From: Capillibacterium thermochitinicola
GTDB lineage: Bacteria > Bacillota > UBA4882 > UBA10575
Direction: 5' to 3'
DNA length: 45,848 bases
Assembly (NCBI RefSeq): GCF_013664685.1
Contig: NZ_JAAKDE010000005.1
Location: 1 to 45,848, forward strand
Every line of letters begins with the position of its first letter. Within the stretch, counting starts at the first letter, position 1. The notes under the pieces were generated by a model. It searched no databases. It was given only the letters and a program-made list of their open reading frames with translations, and had not been told where the DNA came from. The position numbers were made by a program, and so were the translations under genes. Below, piece after piece: positions 18,729 to 29,271 of this stretch.

Positions 18729-18754
18729 AAGAACGTAGGAAGAAGGTGGATAAA

Positions 18755-20141
18755 ATGACAAAAACATATGACGTGATCATAATCGGCGGTGGTCCGGCCG
18801 GGATCTTCGCCGCCTTGGAACTGGTGGAGCGGACCGGTAAAATCTTGATTGTGGAAAAAGGAAAGAGCTTGGCGGAGCGGGTCTGCCCTTCCAAAGAACG
18901 GAATATCCCTTGTGCCAAGTGTCAACCTTGTTCCATTGTGTGCGGATGGGGGGGGCGCTGGTGCATTCAGCGATGGTAAACTGACCCTCTCAACGGAAGT
19001 CGGCGGCTTTTTGGATGAATATATCTCCAAAGAACGCCTCCACAAGATGATCCGGTATGTGGACGACATATACCTCCGCTTTGGCGCGCCGGAACACGTC
19101 TACGGCGATGACGAGGAGAAAGTCGCCGCCATTGCCAAAAAAGCGGTAATGGCCGACTTGCGGCTGATCCCCTCCCGGATCCGGCATTTGGGGTCCGGAC
19201 GGACTTTGGCGGTTCTGCAGGCGATGCAGGAGGAGCTGGAACGGAAAGGGGTCGAAGTCGCGTTTAACAGCGCTTGTACGGAACTGCTGGTGGAAAAGGG
19301 TGTCGCCGTCGGGGTTCGTTTAAAGAACGGTCAGGAATACCGGGCCAAATACATTATCGTTGGCCCCGGGCGGGAAGGATCCGAATGGCTGGTGGCCGAA
19401 GGTCGCCGTCTGGGATTGCCGACAACGGTCAACCCGGTGGACATTGGAGTGCGCGTGGAGGTTCCCGCGGAAGTTATGGAACCGTTGACTTCCGTCGTTT
19501 ACGAGAGCAAGTTCATCTACTACTCCCGGACGTTCGAAGACCGGGTCCGGACCTTCTGCATGTGCCCCTACGGGGAAGTGGTGGTGGAGAACAATGATGG
19601 TGTCCAGACGGTGAACGGGCATAGCCACGCCCATAAAAAAACGGCCAACACCAACTTTGCTTTGTTGGTCAGCAAGAATTTTACCGAACCGTTTAAAGAG
19701 CCGATCACTTACGGCCGGTACGTGGCCGGACTTGCCAATCTGCTGGGCGGGGGCGTGATCGTCCAGCGTTTGGGCGACTTGCAGATGGGCCGCCGGTCGA
19801 CCCCGGAACGCTTGCGAAAAGGTCTGGTCATTCCCACCCTGAAGGAAGCGACGCCGGGCGATTTAAGCCTGGTCTTCCCCTACCGGCATCTTTTGGCGAT
19901 CATGGAGATGCTCGAGGCGTTGGATACGATTGCGCCCGGGGTTAATTCGCGGAACACCCTCCTCTATGGGGTGGAAGTTAAATTCTACTCTTCCCGGTTG
20001 CACCTCAGCTCAAACCTGGAGACCAAGATCCCCGGCCTCTTTGCCGTCGGGGACGGGGCGGGCGTCACCCGCGGCTTGATGCAAGCCTCCATTTCCGGCG
20101 TCATCGTGGGCCAGGAGATCAAGCGCCGCCTGGAGAACTGA
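18755..20141 (+). pseudogene. FAD-dependent dehydrogenase (COG2509-like), frameshifted at a G8 tract
   Basis: The first frame (from ATG 18755, AGAAGGTGG upstream) reads DVIIIGGGPAGIFAALELVE, the FAD fingerprint, then VCPSKERNIPCAKCQPCS and CGWGG. It then goes out of frame at the G-run 18948-18955 and stops at 18979. The continuing frame picks up AGAFSDGKLTLS and runs to 20141 with the rest of the family, ending GLFAVGDGAGVTRGLMQASI, the C-terminal FAD motif. Removing one G gives a seamless CGWGGAGAFSDGK and a normal 461-residue protein. So the gene carries one extra base. It may be a sequencing error in a homopolymer, a true pseudogene, or a slippage-controlled gene; both halves look under selection, so error or recent change is likely. 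The family is a set of flavin dehydrogenases of unknown substrate. Confidence 0.85.
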
Positions 20142-20223
20142 AGAAGGTTAAACCAAAGGAAGGTACCAAAGAAAAACGGGATTAAATCAGAACCGGAAGA
20201 GAAACGGGAAGGAAGAACAAACG

Positions 20224-20248
20224 AAAACGGCCGGCGTTCTGCCGGCCG
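20224..20248 (-). terminator. Rho-independent terminator, leftward
   Basis: CGGCCGGC (20228-20235) pairs with GCCGGCCG (20241-20248), loop GTTCT. On the minus strand the stem is followed by TTTTCGTTTG. It ends the SdpI-like/beta-barrel operon and may also slow rightward transcription. Confidence 0.7.
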
Positions 20249-20327
20249 GAAGAATGAGAGAAAAATCAGCTAATAAAAAAGACGAAACGGGTACGAAAAT
20301 ATCTAAAACTCATTAAAGACTAAAGGA

Positions 20328-20843
20328 TTAATAGAGGTAGAAGTGAATCCCCCACCCGTAGACCAGACCCGGACCGGGTGGCCCTCCGGAATAACCAACG
20401 GTCGAGTAGCCGACCTCCAGGTTATACTTGAGGTTGGTGACAAAATCACTGGTAGTGAATTCAAGGCCAAGCCCGCCGACAAAGCCGGGGGCGGAAACCA
20501 GCTCCCAGGCGTTGTCGTAAAAAGCAAAGTATCCGGCCAGCCCGAAGAGGTAGAGGTTGTGGGTGGGCTGGAGGTGAAAACGGTATAAATATTTGCCACC
20601 CCAGATGGCGGCATAGTCATTATAGATGAAGATGCCTTGCAGCGCCGAGTGTTGGGTCAGATTAAGGACGGCGCTGTAGCCGATTTCGGGGTAAACACCG
20701 TGGATGCCAAGGCCCAACCGGAAAAGGTAGGGCTCCCGGTCGGTGGCGGCAGCCGGCGCCGGACGCAAAAACATGAGGATGAGACCCAGGAGGAGAAGGG
20801 CAGATTGGGCGCGCGCGCGGCGGCCAACAGGTAAGGGGGCCAT
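20328..20843 (-). CDS. Secreted small beta-barrel-like protein
   Basis: 171 residues. The N-terminus has arginines, a long hydrophobic run ALLLLGLILMFL and a cleavage site after APAAA (about residue 34). The mature part has alternating polar and aromatic residues in short strands (LYLFGLAGYFAFYD, YNLEVGYSTVGYSG) with glycine turns. It ends in HFYLY, a terminal aromatic like the beta-signal of outer-membrane barrels. I do not recognise the family. Its ribosome binding site GAGGTGA lies just after the SdpI-like gene, which ends 10 bp upstream, so the two are an operon. It could be a small outer-membrane barrel in a diderm cell, or a secreted beta-sandwich. Confidence 0.7.
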   Translation of the reverse strand: MAPLPVGRRARAQSALLLLGLILMFLRPAPAAATDREPYLFRLGLGIHGVYPEIGYSAVLNLTQHSALQGIFIYNDYAAIWGGKYLYRFHLQPTHNLYLFGLAGYFAFYDNAWELVSAPGFVGGLGLEFTTSDFVTNLKYNLEVGYSTVGYSGGPPGPGLVYGWGIHFYLY

Positions 20844-20852
20844 GCTGTCACC

Positions 20853-21530
20853 TCATTCTTCGTTTGCGTTATTTTCCTGGCGGAAACAGAAATAAGAGTA
20901 GACGGCGGTGCCCAGGGAACTCCCCATGATCAGCGCCATCATCAACCAGAAACGGATCCGGTCGGGCAGGACCGTCCCGATAACCAGGGCAACCCCGGAC
21001 CAGAAGAATAGTTTGCCGCCGAAACGGTGGGTTTTGGTCCATACTTCCGCATTGGCCAGCGTCCAAGGGGTCCGGATGCCCACAAAATAGTTGGGCTTAA
21101 TTTGCGGCAGTCCCCGGCCGAGCAGCGCAAAGAGGAACCCGATGGCGAGGGTGACGAAATTGCCGATGTCAATGCGGTACCCCAGGTTGAAAGCCAACGT
21201 GACCAAGTGGAGGCCGAGCATGAAGAGGACGACCCCCAGTTTTATCCAGCGATAAACCGTGGCGAACTGGGCGTAATTACGGCGGCGGGGGTCGATCACC
21301 GGGAGGAAGAGAAGAAGCAGATAAAGACCGAGGGTGATCAGGGGCAGACCAAACACCCCGAAGAAACGGCTTCCGTAACCGTCCGGCTCGCCCGCCACAT
21401 TCCAATGGACGACGATTTGCTCCGGAAGGGCCGGATAAACCACCACTCCCAAGATTAAAACGGCGGCAATAATAAGGAAGATATACCATTCGTGTCGGAG
21501 CTCGGTTTTGAACGTATACTTTTCGGACAA
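20853..21530 (-). CDS. SdpI-family membrane protein (DUF1648 domain)
   Basis: 225 residues with about six membrane segments. The N-terminal DUF1648 mark is YPALPEQIVVHWNVAGEPDG (about residues 32-51), followed by DPRRRNY, and the C-terminal SdpI mark is NYFVGIRTPWTLANAEVWTK with THRFGG (about 153-175). SdpI itself gives immunity to the SdpC toxin in Bacillus, but most family members occur without sdpC, and none is seen here. TTG start with GGAGGT 7 bases upstream. It is first in a two-gene operon with the beta-barrel-like protein, so a role in envelope stress or defence against cannibalism-type toxins is a guess. Confidence 0.9.
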   Translation of the reverse strand: MSEKYTFKTELRHEWYIFLIIAAVLILGVVVYPALPEQIVVHWNVAGEPDGYGSRFFGVFGLPLITLGLYLLLLFLPVIDPRRRNYAQFATVYRWIKLGVVLFMLGLHLVTLAFNLGYRIDIGNFVTLAIGFLFALLGRGLPQIKPNYFVGIRTPWTLANAEVWTKTHRFGGKLFFWSGVALVIGTVLPDRIRFWLMMALIMGSSLGTAVYSYFCFRQENNANEE

Positions 21531-21642
21531 GGCACTAACCTCCTTTTAAATGACACCATCATTATAACATATATAACATAAAGGAAATATATATTAGGAA
21601 ATTCGCCGTGAAGCCGTTAACCCAGGCTCCCGGCGGCGTCCC

Positions 21643-21671
21643 TTGCGCATAGAAGCGGAAAATGCTATAAT
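21643..21671 (+). promoter_or_regulatory. Predicted sigma-A promoter of lepA
   Basis: TTGCGC (21643-21648), 17 bases, TATAAT (21666-21671), about 70 bp before the lepA GTG. Confidence 0.65.
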
Positions 21672-21694
21672 CGTTACGAAAATCATGATGACCA

Positions 21695-21723
21695 ACCCGA
21701 AGAGCGCTTCGGGTCAATTTTTT
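21695..21723 (+). terminator. Terminator-like hairpin in the lepA leader
   Basis: ACCCGAAG (21695-21702) pairs with CTTCGGGT (21707-21714), loop AGCG, then CAA and T6 (21718-21723). It lies between the predicted promoter and the lepA ribosome binding site, so it would act as an attenuator. Confidence 0.7.
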
Positions 21724-21743
21724 AACAGCAGAGGAGGAACCCC

Positions 21744-23543
21744 GTGGACCAGAGTCGGATTCGTAACTTTTGTATTATTGCCCATATTGACCACGGTAAA
21801 TCCACCCTGGCCGACCGGTTGTTGGAGTATACGGGAGCCGTTGACAAGCGGGAAATGACCGAACAGGTACTCGACTCCATGGATTTGGAGCGGGAAAGAG
21901 GGATTACCATTAAGGCCAGGGCGGTGCGCCTCAACTACCAGGCGGCGGACGGCGAAAAGTATCTCCTCAACCTGATCGACACCCCTGGCCATGTGGACTT
22001 TACCTATGAGGTGTCCCGTTCGTTGGCTGCCTGTGAAGGGGCGCTTTTAGTGGTGGATGCGACCCAAGGAGTGGAAGCGCAGACCATCGCCAACCTTTAT
22101 TTGGCCTTGGAACACGACCTGGAGATTATCCCGGTCATCAATAAAGTGGACTTGCCCAGCGCCGACCCGGAGCGGACCCTAAAGCAGATCGAAGAGGTCT
22201 TCGGCTATAAGCCGGAAGAAGCCATCTTGGTCAGTGCGAAAACCGGGCAAGGGGTCGACGCGCTTTTGGCGGCGATCGTCCAACGTATTCCCCCTCCCAA
22301 AGGGTCGACGAGCGAACCGACCCAGGCTTTGATCTTTGACTCCCAGTATGACTCCTACAAAGGAGTAATCGCCTATGTCCGGATGTTCAACGGTCAGATC
22401 CGGATCGGCGACAAGATTCGGATGATGGCCACCGGCAAAGAGTTCGAAGTCACGGAGTTGGGGGTCTTTGCCCCGGAAATGACACCGGTCGAAAAATTGG
22501 CCAGCGGTGAAGTGGGCTTTTTGGCTGCCAGCATCAAAAATGTGAAGGATACACAGGTTGGCGACACGGTCACCACAGTTGACCGGCCGACGGCGACTCC
22601 CCTCCCCGGTTACCGCTCGGCGAAACCGATGGTTTACTGCGGCTTGTACCCGGTGGAAAACGTCGACTACACTAACCTGCGGGATGCTTTGGAACGGTTG
22701 CAGCTCAACGACGCCGCCCTGACCTTTGAACCGGAGACTTCGACCGCGCTCGGTTTTGGTTTTCGCTGCGGGTTTCTCGGCCTTCTCCATATGGAGATTA
22801 TCCAGGAGCGGTTGGAACGGGAGTATAACTTGGAATTGATTGCGACCGCCCCGAGCGTGGTCTATATTGTCCACCTGACGAACGGTGAGACCAAGGAGGT
22901 CCGCAACCCGTCCGATCTGCCCGGCTTCGGCTTCATCGAACACCTGGAGGAGCCTTTCGTCAACGCCAACATTATCCTGCCCCATGATTTCGTTGGCCCG
23001 ATTATGGAACTCTGCCAGGAAAAAAGGGGTCTATATAAGTCAATGGAGTACCTGACGACCGACCGGGTCCTCCTCCATTATGAGTTGCCCTTGGCGGAGA
23101 TTCTCGTCGATTTCTACGATAAGTTGAAGTCCCGGTCGAAGGGATACGCCTCCTTTGACTATGATTTTCTGGGGTACCGGGAGACGGATCTGGTGCGCCT
23201 TGATATCCTTTTGAACGGGAAGCCGGTGGATGCCCTCTCGGCCATCGTGCACAAGGATAAAGCCTACCACTATGGGCGACAGTTGGCCCGGAAACTAAAA
23301 GAGTTGATCCCGCAGCAGTTGTTTGAAGTTCCGATTCAAGCGGTGGTCAATAATAAAGTAATCGCCCGGGAAACCATCCGGGCTTTGCGTAAAGACGTGT
23401 TGGCCAAGTGTTACGGCGGGGACGTCACGCGTAAAAGAAAGCTGTTGGAGAAGCAGAAGGAAGGCAAGAAACGGATGAAGCAGTTGGGGACGGTGGAGGT
23501 GCCCCAGGAGGCATTCTTTGCGGTCTTAAAGATTGATGACTGA
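21744..23543 (+). CDS. lepA: Elongation factor 4 (LepA)
   Basis: 599 residues, the usual length. GTPase motifs: AHIDHGKST (residues 13-21, P-loop), RERGITI switch I, DTPGHVDF (about 77-84) and NKVD (about 133). Then EF-G-like domains II, III and V and the LepA-specific C-terminal domain ([17 protein letters not shown] near the end). The factor binds the ribosome and promotes back-translocation or recovery of stalled ribosomes. GTG start with GAGGAGG 6 bases upstream. lepA next to hemW and hrcA is the common clostridial/bacillar order. Confidence 0.98.
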   Translation: MDQSRIRNFCIIAHIDHGKSTLADRLLEYTGAVDKREMTEQVLDSMDLERERGITIKARAVRLNYQAADGEKYLLNLIDTPGHVDFTYEVSRSLAACEGALLVVDATQGVEAQTIANLYLALEHDLEIIPVINKVDLPSADPERTLKQIEEVFGYKPEEAILVSAKTGQGVDALLAAIVQRIPPPKGSTSEPTQALIFDSQYDSYKGVIAYVRMFNGQIRIGDKIRMMATGKEFEVTELGVFAPEMTPVEKLASGEVGFLAASIKNVKDTQVGDTVTTVDRPTATPLPGYRSAKPMVYCGLYPVENVDYTNLRDALERLQLNDAALTFEPETSTALGFGFRCGFLGLLHMEIIQERLEREYNLELIATAPSVVYIVHLTNGETKEVRNPSDLPGFGFIEHLEEPFVNANIILPHDFVGPIMELCQEKRGLYKSMEYLTTDRVLLHYELPLAEILVDFYDKLKSRSKGYASFDYDFLGYRETDLVRLDILLNGKPVDALSAIVHKDKAYHYGRQLARKLKELIPQQLFEVPIQAVVNNKVIARETIRALRKDVLAKCYGGDVTRKRKLLEKQKEGKKRMKQLGTVEVPQEAFFAVLKIDD

Positions 23544-23568
23544 GGCCGCCCCGCGCCGGTTGGGCCTG

Positions 23569-24084
23569 CTACTTTTTGTCCATCCCCCGGAAATAGCCCC
23601 CTTTAATCAACCGGGCGTCCAGTTCGGTGTAGAAGACATCGGGTTCAATCTGGTCAATCACCGCCCGGAGCCGGGGGAGGTCCTTGCGGCGGAGGATAAT
23701 CGTCAGGATGTGCCGGGGTCCGGTCCGCCCTTCCCCTTCGAGGACCGTTACGCCAAAGTTCTCGTCCCGGAGGGCCGTGATCAATTCCGGCGTATGGTTC
23801 TTCGGGACCAGTTCAACGAAGGTGTAGCCGACGGCCAATTTTTCCTCCAGATATCCGCCGACAATGTTGCCAAAGGAAAACCCCAGGCCATAGACGAGAA
23901 GTTTCCAAGGGCTGTCTAAATTTCCGACTACTTGGCTAAGGGCCGTAATGTTGATCGTCACTTCAAAAAAGCCGAGAAGCGCGGCGTGGAAACGTTTTCC
24001 TCGCGTAAGAAAGAGGATGCGTATGGTGCCCAGACAAACATCGGTCGTCCGGGCGAAAAAGATCAAACAGAGGGAAAGCAGCAA
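23569..24084 (-). CDS. DUF2179/DUF5698 membrane protein (UPF0316 type)
   Basis: 171 residues. Three hydrophobic segments in the first ~75 residues are followed by a cytoplasmic domain. ALLGFFEVTINITALSQVV and YGLGFSFGNIVGGYLEEKLA are the marks of the UPF0316 N-terminal part. The later ITALRDENFGVTVLEGEGRTG and the ILRRKDLPRLRAVI stretch form the DUF2179 small-molecule-binding fold also seen in YitT-like proteins. Function is unknown. TTG start with AGGAG 9 bases upstream. It lies convergent to lepA and divergent from hemW, interrupting the usual lepA-hemW order on the other strand. Confidence 0.88.
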   Translation of the reverse strand: MLLSLCLIFFARTTDVCLGTIRILFLTRGKRFHAALLGFFEVTINITALSQVVGNLDSPWKLLVYGLGFSFGNIVGGYLEEKLAVGYTFVELVPKNHTPELITALRDENFGVTVLEGEGRTGPRHILTIILRRKDLPRLRAVIDQIEPDVFYTELDARLIKGGYFRGMDKK

Positions 24085-24256
24085 AAAATCAACTCCTTTT
24101 GCATAATCGGACCAATCCTGTCGGTTACGGAAAGCGAACGGCCCGCTACCGGAGGCATGTCATATTCCTGCTAACGCTAAAATACCATAAAACCAGGGCA
24201 AAGGCAATTAACTACTTTTTGCAGCTTGAACGCGCCGGCCGGAGGAGGCAAAACCC

Positions 24257-25423
24257 TTGAGATCGATCGGCCTTTATCTTCACATTCCCTTTTGCCGTCG
24301 AAAATGTTTGTACTGCGATTTTTGCTCCTTTCCCGGACGGACGGGGGATTATCAGCGCTACCTGGAGGCTTTAAAGCAAGAGTTGCGGTTAAGATGGAAT
24401 CCCCAGTGGCAGGTTGCCACTATTTATATCGGCGGCGGGACGCCGACGGTCCTTCCCCCAAGCGCCCTGGCGGAGTTACTGCGGGAGATCAAAACGGTAG
24501 CCCGGGTGCAGCCGCAGGCGGAAGTGACGGTTGAGGCCAACCCGGGAACGATCGACGGCCCCGGTCTTGCCCAGCTGCGGGCGGCCGGGGTGAACCGGTT
24601 GAGTGTGGGCGCCCAGTCGGGGGACGACCGTTTTTTAAAAATCTTAGGCCGGATTCACACCACCGCTGATGTGGAAAGCACGGTAGCCCTGGCGCGCCGG
24701 GCGGGTTTTACCAACATTAACCTGGATCTGATTTATGGCTTGCCCGGCGAGACGCTTGACGACTGGCAGCAAACCCTCCGCTGGGCCATCGCCCTGGCGC
24801 CCGATCACCTTTCCTGCTACGGCTTGCAGGTCGAACCTGGAACGCCCCTCCAGTCAATGGTCCGGGAAGGAAGGGTCCGCTTGCCGACCGATGACGAGGT
24901 GAGCGCGATGTTCATGGCCAATACCCGGATCCTGCCGGCGGCCGGCTATAAACAGTACGAGATCTCCAACTTTGCCCGACGTCCCCGGGCGGGCGAAGCC
25001 GCGAGTGGCGATTACCGGTGCCGGCACAACCTGATTTACTGGCGATACCAGGATTACCTGGGGCTGGGTTTGGCGGCGGTTTCCACCGTGGCCGGACACC
25101 GCTGGGTCAACCTCGATAACCTGGAAGCGTATCTTTCCGCCGTGGCGGCCGGGACGGAACCGACGGGCATGGTGGAACCCCTCACGCCCCGGCAAGCGAT
25201 GGCGGAGATGTTAATACTGGGGTTTCGCCTCACCACCGGTCCCGATCCGGAGGCTTTCGCCAGTCGTTGGGGGGTCTCCCTGGCTCAGGTTTTGGGTGAA
25301 CGGGTGCAGCCCCTGTTGGACGGCGGTTTTCTCCGGGAAGCAGCAGGCACCTACCGGCTGACCCCCCGGGGCATGCTCGTCAGTAATCAAGTGCTGACCA
25401 AACTTTTGGCGCCTTTACTGTGA
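24257..25423 (+). CDS. hemW: HemW, radical-SAM heme chaperone (HemN-like)
   Basis: 388 residues. GLYLHIPFCRRKCLYCDF (residues 5-22) holds the CxxxCxxC cluster that binds the 4Fe-4S centre, and IYIGGGTPT (about 55-63) is the SAM-contacting GGGTP motif. EANPGTI and INLDLIYGLPGET are HemW/HemN marks. The C-terminal HemN domain ends near 385. HemW is now seen as a heme-binding chaperone rather than a coproporphyrinogen oxidase, a point of family knowledge. TTG start with GGAGGAGG 8 bases upstream. The hrcA unit follows after about 190 bp with its own promoter. Confidence 0.93.
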   Translation: MRSIGLYLHIPFCRRKCLYCDFCSFPGRTGDYQRYLEALKQELRLRWNPQWQVATIYIGGGTPTVLPPSALAELLREIKTVARVQPQAEVTVEANPGTIDGPGLAQLRAAGVNRLSVGAQSGDDRFLKILGRIHTTADVESTVALARRAGFTNINLDLIYGLPGETLDDWQQTLRWAIALAPDHLSCYGLQVEPGTPLQSMVREGRVRLPTDDEVSAMFMANTRILPAAGYKQYEISNFARRPRAGEAASGDYRCRHNLIYWRYQDYLGLGLAAVSTVAGHRWVNLDNLEAYLSAVAAGTEPTGMVEPLTPRQAMAEMLILGFRLTTGPDPEAFASRWGVSLAQVLGERVQPLLDGGFLREAAGTYRLTPRGMLVSNQVLTKLLAPLL

Positions 25424-25492
25424 GTAGCGGAGGGAGCGGGAGCGAATTTACGGAAGATTGGCGTTCGGGCAAAGACTTTAACCTCTTTGCCC

Positions 25493-25521
25493 TTGACAAA
25501 GGGTGAGGATGGTGATATTTT
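25493..25521 (+). promoter_or_regulatory. Sigma-A promoter of the hrcA-grpE-dnaK-dnaJ operon
   Basis: TTGACA (25493-25498), 17 bases, TATTTT (25516-25521). CIRCE begins ten bases further on, around the expected start site. Confidence 0.75.
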
Positions 25522-25530
25522 TTAGGTAGA

Positions 25531-25557
25531 TTAGCACTCGTCATTCGGGAGTGCTAA
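25531..25557 (+). promoter_or_regulatory. CIRCE operator (HrcA binding site)
   Basis: TTAGCACTC (25531-25539), nine-base spacer, GAGTGCTAA (25549-25557): an exact match to the CIRCE consensus. HrcA binds here and represses the operon until heat stress takes away active HrcA. Confidence 0.97.
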
Positions 25558-25610
25558 CAATAAGCAGTGGTGTTCTCTTGGTAAGGAGAGTGTATAGAAG
25601 GTGAGCAAAA

Positions 25611-26642
25611 ATGACTCAGAGGCCGCTGGATCCAAGAAAGGAGTTAATTTTAAAAGTAGTCACCGATGACTACATTGAATCGGCGGAACCGGTTGGGTCC
25701 AGAACAATTGCTCGCAAGTATAATCTGGGGCTAAGTCCCGCGACCATCCGCAATGAAATGGCCGATCTGGAGGAGAGCGGCTATCTGAAGCAACCTCATG
25801 TCTCGGCGGGGCGGATCCCCTCTCAGCGGGGTTACCGTTATTATGTGGATATGTTGATGCAACAACAGACTTTGAACGAAGAAGAACAAGAACTCATCCG
25901 GTTATATTTTGAGGATCGTTCCCGCCAGTTGGATACAATTCTGCAGCAAACCGTGAAGATTCTTGCGCAATTGACGCGTTATCCTTCCCTGATGCTTGGG
26001 CCGACGTTACAACCGTCCATCTTCAAACATGTGCAGTTGATTTCGTTAAGTGCTAACGATATTCTCGTTCTGATCGTGACCGACATGGGGATCATTGAGA
26101 AGAAGGTAATCGCCGTCGATTGTCCGATCACCCAAGCCGATCTCGACCGGGTTTCTTATAGCTTGAACAAAAAACTTCGGGGCCGGCCGTTTGCCAGCCT
26201 AAAATCGTCGTTTTTAAATGAATTGAAAGAGGAGATTAAAACCGAGGACAGCTCCTTCCAACAGGCGATTACCCTCCTCCTGAGCACCCTGGATACCAGC
26301 GAGAAGGAACGGGTTTATCTTGACGGAATTATTAACATTTTGGAACATCCGGAGTTTAAAGAGGTCGAAAAGTTCAAACTACTAATGGAGCTGATGGAGG
26401 AGGAAGACCGGTTGTACCGGCTCCTTTCGTCGCGCCATCCGGGGCTCAGGATCTCCATCGGGGAGGAGAACCCGGAAGAAGCAGTCCATGAATGCAGTAT
26501 CATTACCGCCAACTACGAAATCGGCGGACGGGTCGTCGGCACCATCGGTGTCCTGGGCCCGACCCGCATGGACTATGCCCACGTCGTCTCGGTGGTTGAA
26601 TTTATCGCCCAGAGCCTGAGCGAGTATCTATCCAAGTCGTAA
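25611..26642 (+). CDS. hrcA: Heat-inducible transcription repressor HrcA
   Basis: 343 residues. The N-terminal winged helix has VGSRTIARKYNLGLSPATIR (about residues 25-44) and NEMADLEESGYL, followed by PHVSAGRIPSQRGYRYYVD (60-78). The central GAF-like and dimerisation parts follow, with the C-terminal GPTRMDYAHV. HrcA binds CIRCE as a dimer and needs GroEL for activity. It is the first gene of the operon and controls itself through the operator at 25531. AAGGTGAGC lies just before the ATG. Confidence 0.97.
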   Translation: MTQRPLDPRKELILKVVTDDYIESAEPVGSRTIARKYNLGLSPATIRNEMADLEESGYLKQPHVSAGRIPSQRGYRYYVDMLMQQQTLNEEEQELIRLYFEDRSRQLDTILQQTVKILAQLTRYPSLMLGPTLQPSIFKHVQLISLSANDILVLIVTDMGIIEKKVIAVDCPITQADLDRVSYSLNKKLRGRPFASLKSSFLNELKEEIKTEDSSFQQAITLLLSTLDTSEKERVYLDGIINILEHPEFKEVEKFKLLMELMEEEDRLYRLLSSRHPGLRISIGEENPEEAVHECSIITANYEIGGRVVGTIGVLGPTRMDYAHVVSVVEFIAQSLSEYLSKS

Positions 26643-26671
26643 AAGGCACCGCGGGGCCTTTTCTCTTTTTT
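26641..26671 (+). terminator. Weak terminator/attenuator between hrcA and grpE
   Basis: AAAAGGC (26641-26647) pairs with GCCTTTT (26656-26662), followed by CTCTTTTTT. The stem starts inside the hrcA stop codon. It may lower grpE-dnaK-dnaJ read-through or act as an RNA processing site. Confidence 0.55.
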
Positions 26672-26694
26672 AAGATTATGGAGGTGGTTATAGG

Positions 26695-27336
26695 TTGGTA
26701 AAGCAAAACAACGTTGAGATAGATGCGGATGTTGCTTTAAAACAGGAGCAGGCCCAGGAAACGACGGAAGAAACGGCGGCGCCACCCCAGGAGAGCGCGG
26801 ACGCTGGTGCCGGCCCAGCCGGCCAGGTTGACGCCGACGCCGCGCGGGCGGAGCTTGAAGCCTTACATAAGAAAATCGAAGAACTGGAACGGGAAAAAGA
26901 AGAGTATCTCCAGAGTTATCGGCGGTTACTTGCCGATTTTGACAATTATAAACGGCGCACCCGGAAGGAGTTACTGGAGGCGGCGGACAGTGGGAAGGAA
27001 GAGCTGCTGGTGAAGCTTCTTCCGGTCCTGGACAATCTGGAACTGGCGCTGAAGGCGACCGGGGAGCCCGACAAATGGCGCTCCGGGGTGGAGATGATCT
27101 TCCGTCAGTTTTTAGGTGTTTTGGTCGAGGTGGGCTTAAAGCCCATTCCTGCTGTTGGTGAGATGTTCGATCCTAAGCTGCATGAAGCCTTGATGCGGGA
27201 GCCCTCGGAACAACCGGAAAACACCATTCTCGAAGAGATCAAAAAAGGTTACCTATTCGGCGAAAAGACGATCCGCCCGACTTTGGTCAAGGTTGCGGCG
27301 GCTCCGGAATCGGTAAGCGGGAAAGAGAAAGAATAG
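26695..27336 (+). CDS. grpE: GrpE, nucleotide exchange factor of DnaK
   Basis: 213 residues. The first ~55 are acidic and low in complexity. A long coiled coil follows (LEALHKKIEELEREKEEYLQ, about 55-75) with YRRLLADFDNYKRRTRKE, the GrpE mark. The C-terminal beta domain has FDPKLHEALM and the closing GYLFGEKTIRPTLVKV. It drives ADP release from DnaK. TTG start with GGAGGTGG upstream; dnaK follows after 46 bp. Confidence 0.97.
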   Translation: MVKQNNVEIDADVALKQEQAQETTEETAAPPQESADAGAGPAGQVDADAARAELEALHKKIEELEREKEEYLQSYRRLLADFDNYKRRTRKELLEAADSGKEELLVKLLPVLDNLELALKATGEPDKWRSGVEMIFRQFLGVLVEVGLKPIPAVGEMFDPKLHEALMREPSEQPENTILEEIKKGYLFGEKTIRPTLVKVAAAPESVSGKEKE

Positions 27337-27379
27337 ATATATAGTTTTTATAAGTTTTGATGATGGTAGGAGGTAATAG

Positions 27380-29218
<1,839 letters not shown>

Positions 29219-29271
29219 TAAAATGGTAAGGCCAAGGCAGATGTGATCAAAATGCGGAAGAGTGGTTAACC

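Noticed and set aside
20142-20327. Possible extra small gene between the FAD dehydrogenase and the barrel gene
   Set aside because: The stretch is A-rich with no open frame that has a start signal; it holds only the terminator at 20224-20248.
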